Shown one piece after another: positions 61,527-64,000 of a stretch of 64,000 nucleotides of DNA. Origin of the DNA: JAADEM01 sp965371855 (GTDB lineage: Bacteria > Bacteroidota > Bacteroidia > Bacteroidales > Marinilabiliaceae). The stretch is from positions 3,879 through 67,878 of the forward strand of contig CBDUZZ010000017.1 of NCBI GenBank assembly GCA_965371855.1, in the 5' to 3' direction. A program made the translations under genes and the position numbers. Below the pieces are notes generated by a model, which saw only the letters and a list, made by a program, of their open reading frames with translations, was not told where the DNA came from and did no database searches. Position 1 is the stretch's first letter; every line of letters begins with the position of its first letter.

Positions 61527-62882
61527 ATGAAATACAAACATTTTTACATAGCAATAATAACAAGGTTATTAATAATAATTTCTCTTGCAATTATAGGTAC
61601 ATACTTATTTTTAGACAGACAGGATTACATAATAACGGTAATATTGTGTGTTTTTATATTATTAGCATCGCTTAATTTAATACGTTATTTTAATAAAATT
61701 AATAGATGGATTTCATTTTTTCTGATGGGAATTGAAAATGAAGATACAAGTTTAAAAATTCCAACTAAAACAGGAAACAAGGCTATTGATGCTGTTTTTA
61801 GAGGAATGAGGAATCTTAACGAACTTTTTAAACAAACAAAAATTAAGGTTTCAACTCAAGAGCAATATTATAATACAATAATTAATCAATCGGCAACAGG
61901 CTTATTTTCTGTAAACGAAAAAGGAAGAGTTATTAATATCAATCCATCTGCAATAAAACTAATTGACATTCAGGAATATCAGCATATCAATTCGCTTAAG
62001 CGAATTGATAAAGCACTTCCGAAATTTATACAGCAAGAAGAATGTTCTACACCTAAACAATCTGCAATATTTGAGAATAAATATGGTCAGAAAATATTAT
62101 TTAAATTATCGAAACTTAATATTGCGAAAGAAAAAATAAATTTAATTGCAGTAAGCGATATTACAAAAGAATTAGACAATAGAGAAGTAGATGCTTGGGT
62201 GAAATTAGCAAGAACATTATCTCACGAAATAATGAATAATATAACGCCAATTACAACTCTGTCACAGGTTATTTCGGGTTATTTTATTAAAGATAAAAAA
62301 ACAATAGAACTATCAGATATAAACAATAAAATAATAGAAAATACGGTAAAAGGTCTTGATATTATTGAAGAAAGAAGCCGTGGATTAATGAATTTTGTGA
62401 GCAATTACAGAAAGTTTACAAAATTACCTGAACCTCAGTTTAACAAAACAAATTTATCAGATTTAATAGAAAATAATATAATTGCATCTAAGGCATATTC
62501 TGGTTTCGAAAGTATTAATCTTGTAAAAAATATACCTGAAAATATTTATTTTAATACCGATGCCGAACTCCTAGCACAAGTAATAACTAATATTCTAAAA
62601 AATGCTTTGGAAGCATTAATTCAAGGAAAAACTACAAATCCTAAAATTGAAATCAACCTAAGTGAAGCTACCAATTCAGCAAGAATTGAGATTAAAAATA
62701 ATGGCCCAGAGATTTCATCAGAAATTATTGAACAGATTTTTGTGCCTTTTTACACTACAAAAGAAAATGGTTCGGGTATTGGGTTAAGTTTAAGTAAGCA
62801 GATTCTATTAACAATGGGTGGCGATATTTTATTAAAAAGCGATGTGAAACAAGCTGTTGTTTTTAGTATTATTTTGAATTGA
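61527..62882 (+). CDS. Sensor histidine kinase
   Basis: This 451-residue kinase has two N-terminal membrane helices (LLIIISLAIIGTYLFL and TVILCVFILLASLNL), then a linker and a PAS-like domain (TGLFSVNEKGRVININPSA). The phospho-acceptor helix has His in ARTLSHEIMNNITPITTL near residue 233. The HATPase core has N box QVITNILKNALEAL, G1-type region and GSGIGLSLSKQIL. The lack of a large periplasmic loop suggests it senses within or at the membrane. It is presumed to phosphorylate Asp53 of the upstream regulator. Confidence 0.93.
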   Translation: MKYKHFYIAIITRLLIIISLAIIGTYLFLDRQDYIITVILCVFILLASLNLIRYFNKINRWISFFLMGIENEDTSLKIPTKTGNKAIDAVFRGMRNLNELFKQTKIKVSTQEQYYNTIINQSATGLFSVNEKGRVININPSAIKLIDIQEYQHINSLKRIDKALPKFIQQEECSTPKQSAIFENKYGQKILFKLSKLNIAKEKINLIAVSDITKELDNREVDAWVKLARTLSHEIMNNITPITTLSQVISGYFIKDKKTIELSDINNKIIENTVKGLDIIEERSRGLMNFVSNYRKFTKLPEPQFNKTNLSDLIENNIIASKAYSGFESINLVKNIPENIYFNTDAELLAQVITNILKNALEALIQGKTTNPKIEINLSEATNSARIEIKNNGPEISSEIIEQIFVPFYTTKENGSGIGLSLSKQILLTMGGDILLKSDVKQAVVFSIILN

Positions 62883-63229
62883 AAGCAAATGCGCCTAATC
62901 AAATGGAAGGCATGCCTATGGGACAAGCACCAATGGGAATGCATGAGGGAAAACCTGATGTTGCAAAAAAAGAGATTAAGGTAGAGCCAGCTAAAGGTGG
63001 AATTACTATATCGGAACTGTTTTCTAATTTGAAAAAATATAATGGGAAGAAAGTTATTATAAGAGGAAAAATTGCAAAAGCAAACTTTGAAATTATGAAT
63101 AAAAACTGGTTTCATATCCAGGATGGCACATCAGCCAATGGTGGTTTTGATTTAACAATTACTTCATTAGAGAATGAAGTGAAGTTAATGGATATCTGTA
63201 TTGGCAAAAGACCAATAAAAAGACCTTAA
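62879..63229 (+). pseudogene. OB-fold protein fragment, cut at both ends
   Basis: A TTG at 62879 opens a 116-residue frame overlapping the kinase stop. Residues 27-98 (KKEIKVEPAKGGITISELF, then YNGKKVIIRGKIAK and NWFHIQDGTSANGGFDLTIT) match the OB-fold nucleic-acid-binding-like lipoproteins of Bacteroidota, which normally start with a signal peptide and continue about 40 residues past DLTIT. Both are missing here. Only the last ~15 residues are read in a foreign frame (GKRPIKRP). I call it a degraded gene piece. A TTG-started functional protein is possible but unlikely. Confidence 0.6.
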
Positions 63230-63414
63230 AAAGGATTAATGACTTACTGAAAAATATTTCTCGGGAACCTTTCACCGGTATTGGGAAACCAGAACCTTTA
63301 AAGCATAAATATAAAGGATTCTGGTCACGGAGAATTGACGGTGAACATAGGCTAATTTATAAAGTCAAAGACAATGAAATACATATAGCAAAATGTAGAT
63401 TTCATTATGATTGA
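63178..63414 (+). pseudogene. yoeB-type toxin gene without its start
   Basis: In the -1 frame relative to the OB-fold fragment the DNA reads GYLYWQKTNKKTLKRIND, then ISREPFTGIGKPEPLKH, then GFWSRRIDGEHRLIYKV and ends CRFHYD. This is most of a YoeB mRNA-interferase, including the C-terminal His-Tyr of the active site. The first residues (about MKLIFSENAWED in E. coli) are absent, no start codon precedes it, and a TGA stands directly upstream at 63175-63177. No yefM-like antitoxin gene is nearby. The join with the OB fragment falls around 63178. Confidence 0.75.
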
Positions 63415-63897
63415 ATATAAATAATAAATAGGACTCTGGGTGGTCTGCAATGCCTGTGCCGAAGTTTTGCGGCAACCCGGTGATGAGTCCCGGTTGAACT
63501 ACATTTCGGCAAGCTCAATACAGTGCATTCCGGCCAAATTGCTATGTACTTATTGAGGGATTTGAATTTTTTCTCAATGATTTTATGGGAGGGGTGGTTA
63601 AGAGAAAAGTGCTGATATTTCACTTTTTACAAGTAGCGATACACAAAACAAAAGACTGTTTTATATATGTTACTTAACACATACTGAATTATAAATATGT
63701 TCCATTTTACCAAAAAAAATCTGTAGTCCTACCTACAGAAATTTTCAAAAAGAACTCATCTTAAAATCAGAAAGTTATAACTTGTTATCTGCAATATGGG
63801 TTGAATCTTGCAATAGATTTGAAGTTATACCTATATATTTTTTGTTGAACTTTTTCCGAGAATAACATGTAAATCACAAATTCAACATTGTAAAAAT
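63415..63897. other. Intergenic region with a G/C-richer patch
   Basis: Between the yoeB piece and the tRNA terminator no gene is supported. Bases about 63430-63545 are clearly richer in G and C than the rest (for example GGCAACCCGGTGATGAGTCC) and could be a relic of foreign DNA. No protein family could be matched by eye. Confidence 0.4.
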
Positions 63898-63931
63898 AAG
63901 AAAAGCCATTGATTATTCAATGGCTTTTCTT
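63898..63931. terminator. Bidirectional-looking hairpin terminator beside the tRNA
   Basis: AAGAAAAGCCATTGA and TCAATGGCTTTTCTT form a perfect 15-bp stem with a four-base loop (TTAT). It lies three bases past the tRNA 3' end, so it should end the minus-strand tRNA transcript. Confidence 0.85.
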
Positions 63932-63934
63932 ATG

Positions 63935-64000
<66 letters not shown>

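Overview
The window is AT-rich bacterial chromosome, almost certainly from a member of the Bacteroidota (Bacteroidales/Marinilabiliales-like). The evidence is: TonB-dependent uptake, a DUF4295 gene beside rpmG-rpmB, an N20-spaced TTTG/TAnnTTTG promoter, little Shine-Dalgarno signal, arrays of paralogous FtsX/MacB-type permeases, and GH29 and GH130 carbohydrate enzymes. No phage or complete insertion sequence is present. Several decayed genes and small repeats are.

Layout. 1-5.0 kb (minus strand): a cut-off GT39-like membrane glycosyltransferase, a GT2 glycosyltransferase, a Gfo/Idh/MocA oxidoreductase and an MFS transporter. 5.1-8.9 kb: a decayed membrane gene, a small outer-membrane protein, prfC and a PHP histidinol-phosphatase. 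8.9-11.1 kb (plus): a promoter-led three-gene cassette of an AAA ATPase (RloA-like), a RloB-like protein and a small coiled-coil protein, which is a candidate defence system. 11.3-13.1 kb: dnaX, split by an A10 slippery run, a hairpin and a stop codon, so gamma and tau are probably made by recoding. 13.1-15.5 kb: a secreted two-domain glycosidase. 15.9-23.4 kb (minus): dodecin, a lipoprotein, rimO, ftsY, the DUF4295-rpmG-rpmB operon, cinA, a thioesterase and a LysE exporter.

24.3-31.4 kb (minus) is a probable nickel-uptake locus: nikR, a TonB receptor, a substrate-binding lipoprotein, a FecCD permease, an ATPase, a TrmO-FmdE fusion protein and a broken NifU-like gene. NikR-like operator candidates lie in front of nikR and of the receptor. 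A MITE-like element sits just upstream of nikR. 31.9-36.0 kb: a steroid-reductase-like membrane protein, a GH130 enzyme, rplS, and a holin-like/YtxH envelope cluster. 36.4-46.4 kb (plus): a RelA/SpoT homologue with a lost hydrolase motif, a universal stress protein, threonine aldolase coupled to rhomboid, a PhoD-like phosphatase and a NicO/UreH-type metal transporter.

46.7-63.4 kb is an efflux/export island. A TolC-HlyD-ATPase operon with four paralogous FtsX-type permeases runs on the minus strand. Divergent from it are a sigma-54 response regulator and a histidine kinase. The intergenic space holds a sigma-54-like promoter and a strong dyad that could be the activator site. The kinase is followed by a patchwork of gene fragments (an OB-fold piece running into a yoeB toxin piece). 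The window ends in a tRNA-Met, probably the initiator.
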